Assembly (NCBI GenBank): GCA_905116865.2
Contig: CAJHNH020007556.1
Location: 752,501-816,500 of the forward strand
DNA length: 64,000 nt
Origin: Candidula unifasciata
Taxonomy: Eukaryota > Mollusca > Gastropoda > Stylommatophora > Geomitridae
Direction of reading: 5' to 3'
Made by a program: the position numbers and the translations under genes. Every line of letters starts with the position of its first letter. Position 1 is the first letter of the stretch. Positions 46,801 to 55,519 of the stretch are shown piece by piece. The notes beneath the pieces are model-generated. The model was given only the letters and a program-made list of their open reading frames with translations, made no database searches and was not told where the DNA came from.

Positions 46801-49800
46801 TCAACATAGCTTAGATAATAGTCCAGTTTCTCACGTGGGTGGGCATTGTTAAGGTTCAAACCCACACCCTCACTATATCAGTGTATTTACCCACGTGGGC
46901 GCGCGACAATTGGGGATCTCGTCCCGGCATAGAACCCACCGACAATTGGAGATCTCGTCTGGGAATTTATAACATCGAGCGACAATTGGGTATCTCGTCT
47001 CGGGGTTTATAACATCACGTAACTATTGTGTCGCTCTCTAGAATTAAAACCTGACACAAGTGGCGTCCCGCCAGCGATCAAACCCGGCAGACCCTAGACT
47101 AACGAATAAAAAGTTTAATTTCATAGATTTCATTTTAACTCTTCATCCAGTTCTTAGACTAAAATAATACTTAGTAATTGGTAACTGGGAAGATTAAAAT
47201 TATAATAACTGTAAAAGTATTTAATTGATGAAATCACATGAGTTAACTGTCTATCATTGAACATTTCATGAACATTGATTGTTTAATCTATAGTGCTTAG
47301 TTAGAGTTGATGAATTGATGATTTTTTTTTTTGCTTGCATATTTCATTTGATATAGATTGTAGAACATATTACATGCTGACATCATATCATTGAGATTAA
47401 TAATTAGTGACTGAGTGTAACATCGCTTTGATCATTTATAGGTTTATCTTTTTGCTGCTATAGTATTCTATAGGCTGTTAATCTGGTAGGCTGCTTTGCA
47501 TCATATACATCTTTGTGCGGCTGTCATAGTCTCCTCTGGTGCCAAGTTCACTGTACTTTGCTCTGACATATCCTTCTTATCCTACCTCGGGGAAGTATTA
47601 CATTTATCTCTAGATAGAATGGACTTACGTACCGAGTACCAAAAAGATGTAAGAAAATTCGGGATAGCTGAGGGTAGAGTAGGGGCACAGTTAGAAACAT
47701 ATATTAAATGCCAGATGGATACTTTTGATTATATGGTTGCCCGTAATGCTGCAGAGAAAAAGCGCCAGTTGGAGCTAGAAGAATATAATAGGCAGGAACA
47801 GCTTAGGAAAGAAGAGTATGAAAGAGAGGAACAGCTAAGGAAAGTAGAGTATGAAAGAGACATACAGCTTATAAGAGAAGAATTAGAAAGAGAGATAGAG
47901 TGTATTCAGGAAGGATTTGCTGAAAGGATGAGGCGTAAGAGTGAAGAAATTCATCGAAAACTGCTACTTGAGAGGGCAGAAAAAGATAGGATAAAACAGC
48001 AAGCAGAAAACATTAGCGTTGAGGAAACTGCGAGTATATGCGAGGAAAAACCAATACCTCAGGCTGAAACTCAAGCAGGTATGGTGGGGGCAAACTATCT
48101 AACCATTGTGGTGAGCACTCCTTGGCCAAACTCAACAGCTATAAGGAAGAAAACATAAAAACCGGAGGACAGTATCTCACACCTCTTATTCCTACAGAGA
48201 AAAGAGGCAACAAGGAGAACTCTTCTTTAGGGATAACCAGATCTACATTGCTGGACCCCTTAACTTCCATTCTTAAGCCTAAAAGGAAAAGATGGAACAA
48301 GAAGCAGAAATCTTCTAAAGGGACCAGATCTACATTGCTGGAACCCCTTACTCCCATTACCTCAGACGAGATAAATGAGAGCGAACCTGACAGTAGTGAC
48401 AAGCGTGATAACGGTTGTAACCGTAGACATAGCTGTTCGACTGACACACCAGACATTAATGAGGACGAGGGCAAAGACTTACCCAACTCCCATATCCCCT
48501 TTGGTCCCTTCATGCAAGAAGAGGAATTAAAGCAGACTGATGTAGGGAATAACGCTGAACCTGTGTCCCCTATTTCCTTGGATGCGGCCGCATGCCTAAT
48601 GGAATGAATGTGTTAGTTCTGACTTTACACCAAAAGGAGTTGACTGCGATGGCGGCAACACACCTCCTGATTTGCTTTCACTGGACTGTGCATATGAAAG
48701 CCAGACCAAGGTGAGAATAGCAGATGAGGAGGAGAGTTCTCTGGACGTCTTGACGATCTTAGAGACTCGACATAAACAGGACAATTCTGCTAGGCCTGTG
48801 CACGTCGATAATGGACAGACAGAAGTGTTTGCCATTATCGAAGAAGAAAATACTTTTCGTGAGCAGGGAGACAACTTGTCTCTGCTGCCCTGTACAGCTG
48901 GGGCGACAGGGATACTTCTGATGAAGGACCCTGAAGCAGAACAAGCCATGAATAGTAGGGAACCCCAACATTCTGGTCTTGTAGTACTCTTTGCTTCGAA
49001 GGAAGTGACAGGGGTATCTCAGCTGGTGGTGGAAACTTCATTGCGAAGAAATCCCACCTTACAGTCTACAGGAAACCCTGAGTTTTTTACTGATTTGACT
49101 GTATACCCTGACTTGATTTCGTGCTCTGACTCTGGACTGATCTTTGTTAAAGACAATTCCACCCTGACAATTTGGCAAGGTAAAGACAGAATGCACCGAA
49201 GAGGCAACAAATGGACACTCTTCAGAGAAATTGTTAGTGGTAAGTGGCACTCACTTCGTGGGATCACGATGAGTGAAGATATCCCTCGTTTTAAGAGGAG
49301 ATTTGTAACAGATTTTTCAAGAATCTGTAGACGGAAGAAAAGAGGATCCAACCTGACTGCAACTAATCCTTTTAGTAGAACACTTCAGGCTCTCCCTAGG
49401 CAGATAGGGCGCGGCGAAGTGAGGAAACGCACAGAGGTTGTCAGTCAACGGCGCAGAGGAGTCCCGTTGACAAAGCATGGATCTTTGATTATCCGATGGA
49501 AGGAGGAACCTCCGGACAAAGGGACATTACCGAGCGACTGCTTGGAATACCCGCTCAATACCAGGATCAATGACAGTATTGAATTATCCTGGATGAAAGG
49601 ACATGGGATATCTGCAGACGAGTGCAGGAATTCCCACTGCCAAAAAAGAATACTGGAAACAGAAAACTTATGGGCAGTTATGCAAAGGAGGACTTGAAAT
49701 TCTTGGAAGCCACAGAGCGTGCTGATGTGCGGTCAGGGTGACCGAACTTAAGGGAGAGGCTCTGTGACAATACGCTCGGTGACTCCAGAATGTCTTTCCT

Positions 49801-52800
49801 CAACCTACTTTTATTTCTTTGTATTTTGAAAGTATACAGGAAAATAGGGATTTGGATACATTCTTTATTTTAAGTAGGCGAAATGAACAAGCATTTAATT
49901 CTCCTGGGATGTTGGCGATATCACACACTAAAACTTTTTCCCAGACGTTAAGTGTTAAGGTACAGAGATAAGACTGACCAAGCAGACTTACTGACTGGAG
50001 ATTTGCACACCATCTGTTGTGGTGTCAGAAATTTTATCTCCTAGCCAGACTTTTAGGAGCAGCTAACTCCGGCTAATTGTGTTTAATTCCCCCTGAGGTT
50101 ACCTAACTCGACGGCAGGTCCGACGGTCACTATTGACATGGTGAGCAGAAAGTGTTAACAGAAGGATTGACACCGTCTGATTTTATTGTGAAGGCAGGTG
50201 AAGTAGGCCGGAGGTGTGACTTGTCCTATTTGCTCTGTCAGATGAATTGACCAGGAGATCCTAGCGTGGGAATTTAAACAATTGTTGTACAGTCACTGAC
50301 TGACAGCGAATAAACTTACCCACAAGGGAGGAGCTATGATATCCGTTAATGAGAATGATTTTAGGCGTAATGTAGGAGGAGCTTGATAAAAGTTATAAAG
50401 TGGTGAACGCTAGGTCTGGTAAATGAGATCCTGTCTAGCACATGCCATCTGTTGGGCTTAACCTAAGCTTGAGACAGAACTTTTGGCATCGTGGTTTCAT
50501 TTTTCCAGGTAAGATCGAAATTAGGTTCACATCTATATTTTATGATAGAGATCTGTCTTTTTGCTCAAGTGTGTGTCTTCATCACTTTGTAGTACTCCTA
50601 GGCGGACATTTCTTCATTCTCGTAGGGCACTGTCACATTGCTTTATTTCCTATGTGATAGTGTCATGAATGTTTTTCGGGCACATGTGTTTCAATGTTGT
50701 AAAACCTAAATGTTGTTGTTGCCATTGAAATTTAATGAACTATCATGTTTTTGAAATCACAAGCGTGAAGATAACTTTGGCAATCTTTTCACGTGTGGTT
50801 AATGTGAATCTGTATTACATACAGCTAACACACTGAAATGTGTTTAACTCTCGGGAGGCTAATGCGGAGATTGATCCCGGAGAGTAAATCCACGAGATTT
50901 GTTATTTGATTCGCCCCAGAACTATTGTTAGCATTCTGGGCGCGTCGATTGTTCCAAGCATAGATTCCAGAACTGGTTCCGTCTGACTGATTGTCATTTT
51001 GAGTCTGTACGAGAGATGGCACCTGACGTAGAAGACTTGACTATCATTACAGGACGTGTAGAGGAAGGCAGAAGATGTAACAGTTGGAATGTGAGACATA
51101 AGCCCTTCCAAATTGGACAGGAGTGAATGTGAGCATGAGGGAGAGATGAAATGTTTTATTTAAATAAACATGCTTGATGTTAGTATAATATACATGCTTA
51201 GTGTACATCTAGAGCAGATACTACAAATATGCGCTTGTTTCTTTATCTCCAGTTCCCACATTGGGCAGGGACTAGTAGGCATCCATTATTTGCCGACCGT
51301 CGAGTGTAACGACCTGCAGAAAGCAGTGAGGACGACAAACTGGAAAAGATAGGCAGGGTCTCAAGCCGAGAACTGTCCTGATGAGCTAAGTTATGTACAA
51401 CTTTAATGTCATCTATAACATCATCCCAACTCTACTAGCCTAAACAAGTTCATTTTATTTTAATTTCGATTTATTAAATAAATCTTTTTGATGTTGTTAC
51501 ACAGAGTTAAGTAAATTGTGTACTTAGATTATTTCATAGTGGTGTATCCAGAAATCTATCAATCCCTTCTCCTACTCCTGTGGATACAAGTACAGCAACT
51601 TTCATTTCATGGAACGAGCCACTCGCTGTTTTCTTGGCTATCCAGGACTGTCTAGGATCAACATAGCTTAGATAATAGTCCAGTTTCTCACGTGGGTGGG
51701 CATTGTTAAGGTTCAAACCCACACCCTCACTATATCAGTGTATTTACCCACGTGGGCGCGCGACAGCGTCTGCTGTGTCATTGTCCACTGTGCTGATGTC
51801 TGCTGTGTCACTCTCCCTCAGGTTGGCGTCTGCTGTGTCATTGTCCACTGTGATGGCGTCTGCTGTGTCATTATCCACTGTGCTGATGTCTGCTGTGTCA
51901 CTCTCCCTCAGGTTGGCGTCTGCTGTATCATTGTCCACTGTGATGGCGTCTGCTGTGTCATTATCCACTGTGCTGATGTCTGCTGTGTTACTCTCCCTCA
52001 GGTTGGCGTCTGCTGTATCATTGTCCACTGTGATGGCGTCTGCTGCGTCATTGTCCACTGTGATGGCGTCTGCTGCGTCATTGTCCACTGTGATGGCGTC
52101 TGCTGTATCATTGTCCACTGTGATGGTGTCTGCTGTGTCATTGTCCACTGTGATGGCGTCTGCTGTATCATTGTCCACTGTGATGGCGTCTGCTGTGTCA
52201 TTGTCCACTGTGATGGCATCTGCTGTGTCATTGTCCACTGTGATGGTGTTCGCTGTGTTATTGCCCACTGTGATGGCATCTGCTGTGTCATTGTCCAGTG
52301 TGATGGTATTCGCTGTGTTATTGTCCACTGTTATGGTGTCTGCTGTGTCACTCTCCCTCAGGTTGGCGTCTGCTGTGTCATTGTCCCCTGTGATGGCATC
52401 TGCTGTGTCATTGTCCACTGTGATGGTGTTCGCTGTGTTATTGTCCACTGTGATGGCATCTGCTGTGTCATTGTCCCCTGTGATGGCATCTGCTGTGTCA
52501 TTGTCCACTGTGATGGTGTTCGCTGTGTTATTGTCCACTGTGATGGCATCTGCTGTGTCATTGTCCAGTGTGATGGTATTCGCTGTGTTATTGTCCACTG
52601 TGATGGTGTTTGCTGTGTTATTGTCCACTGTGCTGATGTCTGGTGTGTCAGTCTCCCTCAGGTTGGCGTCTGCTGTGTCACTGTCTCTTGTGTTGGTTGT
52701 TGCTGTGTCACGGTCCCTTGTGTTGATGTCATATGTGTAAATGTTTCTTCTGTTGGTGTCTGCTTTGTCTCTGTCTGTCTATATTAAATTTCTTCTTTCA

Positions 52801-55515
52801 GTATTCCTTTCGTCAGTATTTGGTTTGAGTGAAAACCCCCTAAATGCTATTTTTTGTTAATGTAACCATATCTTGACCCCCTAAGTGTTTGCTTGGGTGA
52901 AAAAATACCCAATAACATTAACTATGCAACTCCTAAAAAGGACACTATAAACGAGTCAGGAAAGTGACATTTATGGGGAACTGGACCCAACAGAAAATTT
53001 AAGTTTTGCGGTTTCTCAAAAAAAAAAAAAAAAAATTAAAAACATTTAGTTGAACTTGTGTATTGCATCTTGCCACCAAAAATACTGTGTAAGTAATAAT
53101 AACAGGGTCATGAACAAAGTAAGCTTTGGTAAAAATAAAGCAATGTTACAGAGAAAAATACAATGTTGAAATCTAACCTCCTTCTCTGTTTTCCATGACA
53201 GCATTATGATAATTCACAAAAGCTCGCATCTCATTTGGTCTATAGGACAATGTTTTGAAGACATTTGGAGTAAAACCAGCCTGTAGTTACAATAAAAATG
53301 GAAGCTCGATTACAAAAGTCAGGTAAACTTGCGACATTGTAATGGTTTCTATAGTAGTACATCTTCCAAAATGATTTTATCTGCATTTATATTTATAGAT
53401 ATTACGCTGCTTAAAAACATGGAAGCTATAATAATGCAGATGCAAAAAAGATTTTTAATGATATTTTTAAGAAAATATCATGACTAGCTATTTAAAAAAA
53501 AACTTAATGAATACAACACATTACTAGAAAACTCAACAAAGGGAAAGTAAACATACACAAATAAATAGAACCAAATGTTCATCCAGTTTGTTTATCAACA
53601 AATAAAACACCATAAACTCTTTGAGTCCCAGAGGGTTTAGCATCACAATCTTAGGGGGTAGTAAATAAATAAATAAAATCGGCGCATCATGCGTTCATTG
53701 GGCTTCTAGGTGGGATCCTATGAACGTATGATGCGTTCCTTGGGACTCAAAGAGTTAACCTTACACCATCACATGAATCCGAACAACATACCTGACAAAG
53801 GTACAGATTCCTGCCCTGTATATTGTAAATGGAAATTAATAGATTGTGTTTAGTGTAGTTTTATGTGCATCGTATGCAAGGCTTTTTTTAAAAACTGGCT
53901 GTATGCAATAGTACACAGTACAGGAACCACTTTTTATTCATAATTTTTTTTTTTTGTGCTACTGTAACAAACACTCTGTGGTGAGTACTGGTACTTTTTA
54001 AGGCTCTTTGAGTGCTGTCATTCTTTTTCTAGGAAAGGAAAAGCTGTTTTGGCAGAAGCTGTGAGGTGGACTTAATGTTTTCTGTATAGGACAGGTTTCA
54101 AAGCAATGAATGCTAAAAGCTTGATATGATTATTACAGTTAAAGAGTCTTATGACTAAACATTTGCTTTATTAACTCTTATTGTTCCAAAAGATTAAGAC
54201 AGCTGCCTTATGGATTCAGTTATATATATAAAAAAAAAAAAAAATCACAGGGGTGTAAAATAATTCATATGACTGGTCATTTGCATATCTTTAAAAAAAC
54301 ACACACACACACACTCACACACAAATATATTGTGGGGTATTGACTGACTGACTGACTTTCTACCCCATTAGGACATCACACAAGCAATAAACACCCGATG
54401 ACACCATGTGGATGAGGATCGCCGTGGAGAGGTCCAAGAAATGGCGTTCAGCCATTAGGCCATATTTATAGCTGGGCTTTTTTGCCGCCACTGGCAAGAA
54501 CCAGAGTAGGGCTTCAAATAACAAAAAATTTTATCCTAAAAAGGACGAGAAGTATTATTGTGGGGTATGTTTTCAAAACCAACCATGACCAACTGATCGG
54601 TTCCTTTGAAAAATAGCCAGTCATGTGTAGTAGGCTGTCTGCTACATGAAGAACTAAAGTAAATTGAATGAATAAGAAAAACATTGGTCAGAAAAACTCA
54701 AACCTGAAGAAAATCAATGGCAAACATGAAAATTGTGTGTTTATATAACAAATGTGTAGACACCTAAAATTAGTCTACACATAATACATAACTGTTGATC
54801 ATTTGAAAATGTATCTCACCTTTTCTTGTGCCTCCTCTATGACTTCTCGCAAGTCAGAAGGAATTTCACTAATATCAGGTATAGGAAATCGTGAAATTGG
54901 ACGCTCTGGTTTTGACTGACCTGATGACAGACATCTGTTCAGCCGTATTAGTGAATGTGAATTCTATTGCGTAAAGATAAAATAATTACAGTTTTAGTAA
55001 GAAAAATAAACACAGTTGCAAATGTGTATATTTATGTGACCTTTAAGTTTTATTTTCTTTCAGCCTGAGGTCGATATTTATTCTATCCACACTGTGTTGA
55101 TTACTACTTCACGCAATTTCTTGTCCACTTCAAATGCTTCAGTTAAACATATAGTTTCTACTCTGAAAATAACTGCTGACACAGAAAGGGTCTGAGTTAT
55201 AGTTAAAGGCAAAATAATATTTTAGGAGAGTAAATTCCACATGTGGGCTCTCAGATCCTATTTTCGGAGGTGGTGAGTGGGGGTAGACCCACTGTCCTTT
55301 AACAAACCTGTGTGTGTGTAGTATTTGTGTATAAGCACGATAACTAAAAAAAAAAAAAACCATAAACACATATACACACATTATCACACCCCCCCCCCCC
55401 CCCCCCCCCCCCCCCCCGCCCCCGCCCCATACACCAAATTCTTCCACTTAAAGCACTGTGGTTATATTAATATTACCTTTAGTTGATGTCTCATCAGAAG
55501 GGACATTTGTGACAT
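40554..55515 (-). CDS. AhpD-fold peroxidase-related protein, five exons (assembled)
   Basis: Joining 55515-55477, 54963-54820, 53280-53178, 43191-43061 and 40829-40554 gives a 230-residue protein with GT-AG introns and agreeing phases (0, 0, 1, 0). Residues 1-30 are basic, Ser/Leu-rich and nearly free of acids (MSQMSLLMRHQLK...), like a mitochondrial leader. ISRFPIPDISEIPSDLRE starts the mature domain. The AhpD active site is E104-x11-C116-TY-C119-x3-H123, the same spacing as the Glu/Cys/Cys/His set of Mycobacterium AhpD. The C-terminal SNRMAFLTSMRPNEELYMLG is typical of the peroxidase-related subgroup. Known relatives reduce peroxides or form dithiol relay sites; the function of the animal members is poorly known. 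Intron 3 (43192-53177, ~10 kb) carries an LTR element and minisatellites. STK16 lies divergently upstream. Confidence 0.88.
40930..41304. other. Intron 4 of the AhpD-like gene, no feature
   Basis: AT-rich intronic sequence. The open frame at 41072-41311 has no support. Confidence 0.35.
41305..41510 (-). mobile_element. Dispersed repeat family S7, copy 3
   Basis: (TGAC)4 tail at the left, then ACCCGATGACACAATGTGCC, GGCCATATTTATGGCC and GGGCTTCAAATAACGAAAC. Lies in intron 4. Confidence 0.88.
41511..41951. other. Intron 4, no feature
   Basis: Nothing recognised. Confidence 0.3.
41952..42232 (-). mobile_element. Dispersed repeat family S6, copy 3
   Basis: Left end (CTT)n is the tail. On minus the order G..CCC, AACAAGCCTGTTATAAAAGG, GGAACCAGTAGTG and AGTTTACTGTTGGTG is kept. 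Lies in intron 4. Confidence 0.83.
42233..43060. other. Intron 4, no feature
   Basis: No coding signal or repeat recognised. Confidence 0.35.
43061..43191 (-). CDS. AhpD-like gene, exon 4 (active site)
   Basis: Acceptor TTTGGGGTTTCAG and donor GTAAAC. Phase 1 in, phase 0 out. Encodes GNLTKADKEMIIVAVSAFNK, then C-TY-C-IIA-H-SALCRIYSKN, ending TILADQ. It contains the CxxC and His of the family. Confidence 0.92.
43192..43985. other. Intron 3, 3' part, no feature
   Basis: Nothing recognised. Confidence 0.3.
43986..44243 (-). mobile_element. Dispersed repeat family S6, copy 4
   Basis: On minus: GGGCCCCATTAGGG, AACAAGCATGTCATAAAAGT, AGAATC..., ACTTTCTGTTGGAGTTTACA. It lies directly against the left minisatellite array, in intron 3. 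Confidence 0.8.
44250..44907 (+). repeat. 30-bp minisatellite, left array (~22 units)
   Basis: Unit: TCTGCTGTGTCA followed by YTGTCCCTTATGTTKGTG. Early units carry CACTG/TTTGTG, later ones CATTG/TTGGTG. One aberrant unit at ~44410. The period is a multiple of 3, so all frames stay open on both strands; these are not genes. It abuts the truncated 5' LTR. Confidence 0.95.
44908..46908 (+). repeat. 5' LTR (left end truncated, 120-bp insertion)
   Basis: Nearly identical to 49884-51765 (about ten differences seen), apart from an extra 120 bp at 46550-46669. It starts TGAACAAGC directly at the minisatellite and ends GCGCGACA. An AATAAA occurs at ~46187. Relative to the 3' LTR it lacks the first ~121 bp. 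Confidence 0.9.
46904..47030 (+). repeat. Three tandem LTR-end/PBS-like modules
   Basis: CGACAATTGG.GATCTCGTC-type sequence occurs at 46904, 46940 and 46980 (spacings 36 and 40). The second and third are followed by TTTATAACATC. Only the first is joined to the LTR. Confidence 0.8.
46911..46929 (+). promoter_or_regulatory. Primer-binding-site-like sequence
   Basis: TGGGGATCTCGTCCCGGCA begins 2 bases after the 5' LTR and is followed by TAGAACCC. It resembles the complement of a tRNA 3' end, closest to the tRNA-Pro type (TGGGGGCTCGTCC...), with mismatches. Confidence 0.6.
47619..48158 (+). CDS. LTR-element ORF1, coiled-coil protein
   Basis: About 179 residues from MDLRTEYQKD. Residues ~45-140 are almost continuous heptad-like E/K/R/L sequence (EYNRQEQLRKEEYEREEQLR and similar), predicting a long coiled coil. 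By position it takes the place of gag, but it lacks a recognisable capsid or CCHC zinc knuckle. An upstream in-frame start at 47496 is possible but adds hydrophobic sequence unlike the rest. Confidence 0.6.
   Translation: MDLRTEYQKDVRKFGIAEGRVGAQLETYIKCQMDTFDYMVARNAAEKKRQLELEEYNRQEQLRKEEYEREEQLRKVEYERDIQLIREELEREIECIQEGFAERMRRKSEEIHRKLLLERAEKDRIKQQAENISVEETASICEEKPIPQAETQAGMVGANYLTIVVSTPWPNSTAIRKKT
48122..48607 (+). CDS. LTR-element ORF2, overlapping frame
   Basis: 161 codons, in a different frame and overlapping the end of ORF1 by 37 bases. It contains an internal duplication: TRSTLLDPLTSI and TRSTLLEPLTPI, each preceded by a Lys-rich segment. Then comes an acidic Ser/Asp region. The family is unknown. 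It may be joined to ORF1 by frameshift or by loss of a base. Confidence 0.45.
   Translation: MAKLNSYKEENIKTGGQYLTPLIPTEKRGNKENSSLGITRSTLLDPLTSILKPKRKRWNKKQKSSKGTRSTLLEPLTPITSDEINESEPDSSDKRDNGCNRRHSCSTDTPDINEDEGKDLPNSHIPFGPFMQEEELKQTDVGNNAEPVSPISLDAAACLME
48672..49697 (+). CDS. LTR-element ORF3, unknown product
   Basis: 341 codons in the same frame as ORF1. The first half is acidic and the middle is strongly basic (RFKRRFVTDFSRICRRKKRG; later RRRGVPLTKHGSL). No protease DSG/DTG, RT or integrase motif is visible. Together ORF1-3 could be a single ~700-residue protein interrupted by two frame changes. Confidence 0.45.
   Translation: MLSLDCAYESQTKVRIADEEESSLDVLTILETRHKQDNSARPVHVDNGQTEVFAIIEEENTFREQGDNLSLLPCTAGATGILLMKDPEAEQAMNSREPQHSGLVVLFASKEVTGVSQLVVETSLRRNPTLQSTGNPEFFTDLTVYPDLISCSDSGLIFVKDNSTLTIWQGKDRMHRRGNKWTLFREIVSGKWHSLRGITMSEDIPRFKRRFVTDFSRICRRKKRGSNLTATNPFSRTLQALPRQIGRGEVRKRTEVVSQRRRGVPLTKHGSLIIRWKEEPPDKGTLPSDCLEYPLNTRINDSIELSWMKGHGISADECRNSHCQKRILETENLWAVMQRRT
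49750..49762 (+). promoter_or_regulatory. Candidate polypurine tract
   Basis: AAGGGAGAGGC lies just before TGTGACAATACG, the likely true start of the 3' LTR. Confidence 0.5.
49763..51765 (+). repeat. 3' LTR (complete)
   Basis: Runs from TGTGACAATACG to GCGCGACA (TG...CA ends), about 2.0 kb. The first 121 bp have no counterpart in the 5' LTR. It is followed without a gap by the right minisatellite array. Confidence 0.75.
51766..52760 (+). repeat. 30-bp minisatellite, right array (~33 units)
   Basis: Same core TCTGCTGTGTCA as the left array, but with variants TTGTCCACTGTGATGGCG, CTCTCCCTCAGGTTGGCG and TTGTCCACTGTGCTGATG. The first nine units form a 90-bp higher-order repeat (three variants x 3). 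Later units form 60-bp dimers with a TTCGCTGTGTTATTG variant. Confidence 0.95.
52761..53177. other. Intron 3, 5' part, no feature
   Basis: Poly-A at ~53019-53035. Nothing else recognised. Confidence 0.35.
53178..53280 (-). CDS. AhpD-like gene, exon 3
   Basis: Acceptor TTGTAACTACAG, donor GTTAGA (not the strongest). Codes AGFTPNVFKTLSYRPNEMRA, then FVNYHNAVMENREG, leaving phase 1. GF.PNVFK.LS.RP is highly characteristic of the peroxidase-related subgroup. Confidence 0.92.
53615..53756. mobile_element. 142-bp MITE with 16-bp terminal inverted repeats
   Basis: AACTCTTTGAGTCCCA at the left is the exact inverse of TGGGACTCAAAGAGTT at the right. A second inner pair (CGCATCATGCGTTCA / TGAACGTATGATGCG) makes it a foldback. 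GAGTTAA on the right suggests a TTAA-type target (piggyBac- or Kolobok-like), with the left copy mutated to ATAA. Lies in intron 2 of the AhpD-like gene. Confidence 0.75.
53757..54340. other. Intron 2, no feature
   Basis: Short A- and CA-runs only. Confidence 0.3.
54341..54550 (-). mobile_element. Dispersed repeat family S7, copy 4
   Basis: (TGAC)4 tail, CTACCCCATTAGGACATCAC, GGATCGCCGTGGAGAGGTC and GGCCATATTTATAGC (palindrome partly lost). Lies in intron 2. Confidence 0.87.
54820..54963 (-). CDS. AhpD-like gene, exon 2
   Basis: 48 codons, phase 0 both ends. Acceptor TTTACGCAATAG, donor GTGAGA. Codes NSHSLIRLNRCLSSGQSKPE (leader-like), then RPISRFPIPDISEIPSDLRE. Confidence 0.88.
55389..55429 (+). 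repeat. Poly-C tract
   Basis: About 29 Cs followed by CGCCCCCGCCCC. Lies in intron 1 of the AhpD-like gene. Confidence 0.92.
55477..55515 (-). CDS. AhpD-like gene, exon 1 (coding part)
   Basis: MSQMSLLMRHQLK followed by a good donor (AAG then GTAATA). Phase 0 agrees with exon 2. Too short to be certain. A rival start at ~55935 (MIFREKFQKLINDA) also keeps phase but has a weak donor (GTACGA). Confidence 0.65.
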
Positions 55516-55519
55516 GTTT

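Larger units (their letters stand above)
44908..51765 (+). mobile_element. Non-autonomous LTR retrotransposon
   Basis: Two ~2-kb LTRs flank a 2.85-kb interior with a primer-binding-site-like sequence, three overlapping or adjacent open frames and a purine tract. I find no reverse transcriptase, integrase or RNase H motif, so it must use enzymes from another element. The near-identical LTRs indicate recent insertion. It lies in intron 3 of the AhpD-like gene, in the antisense direction, between two arrays of the same minisatellite. Confidence 0.87.

Noticed and set aside
44908..51765. Tandem segmental duplication of 44.9-46.9 and 49.9-51.8 kb
   Set aside because: TG...CA ends, a primer-site-like sequence after the first copy and a purine tract before the second fit LTRs better than a segmental duplication.
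51696..52787. Open frames of 294-363 codons on both strands
   Set aside because: Same minisatellite effect; no start, domain or splice support.
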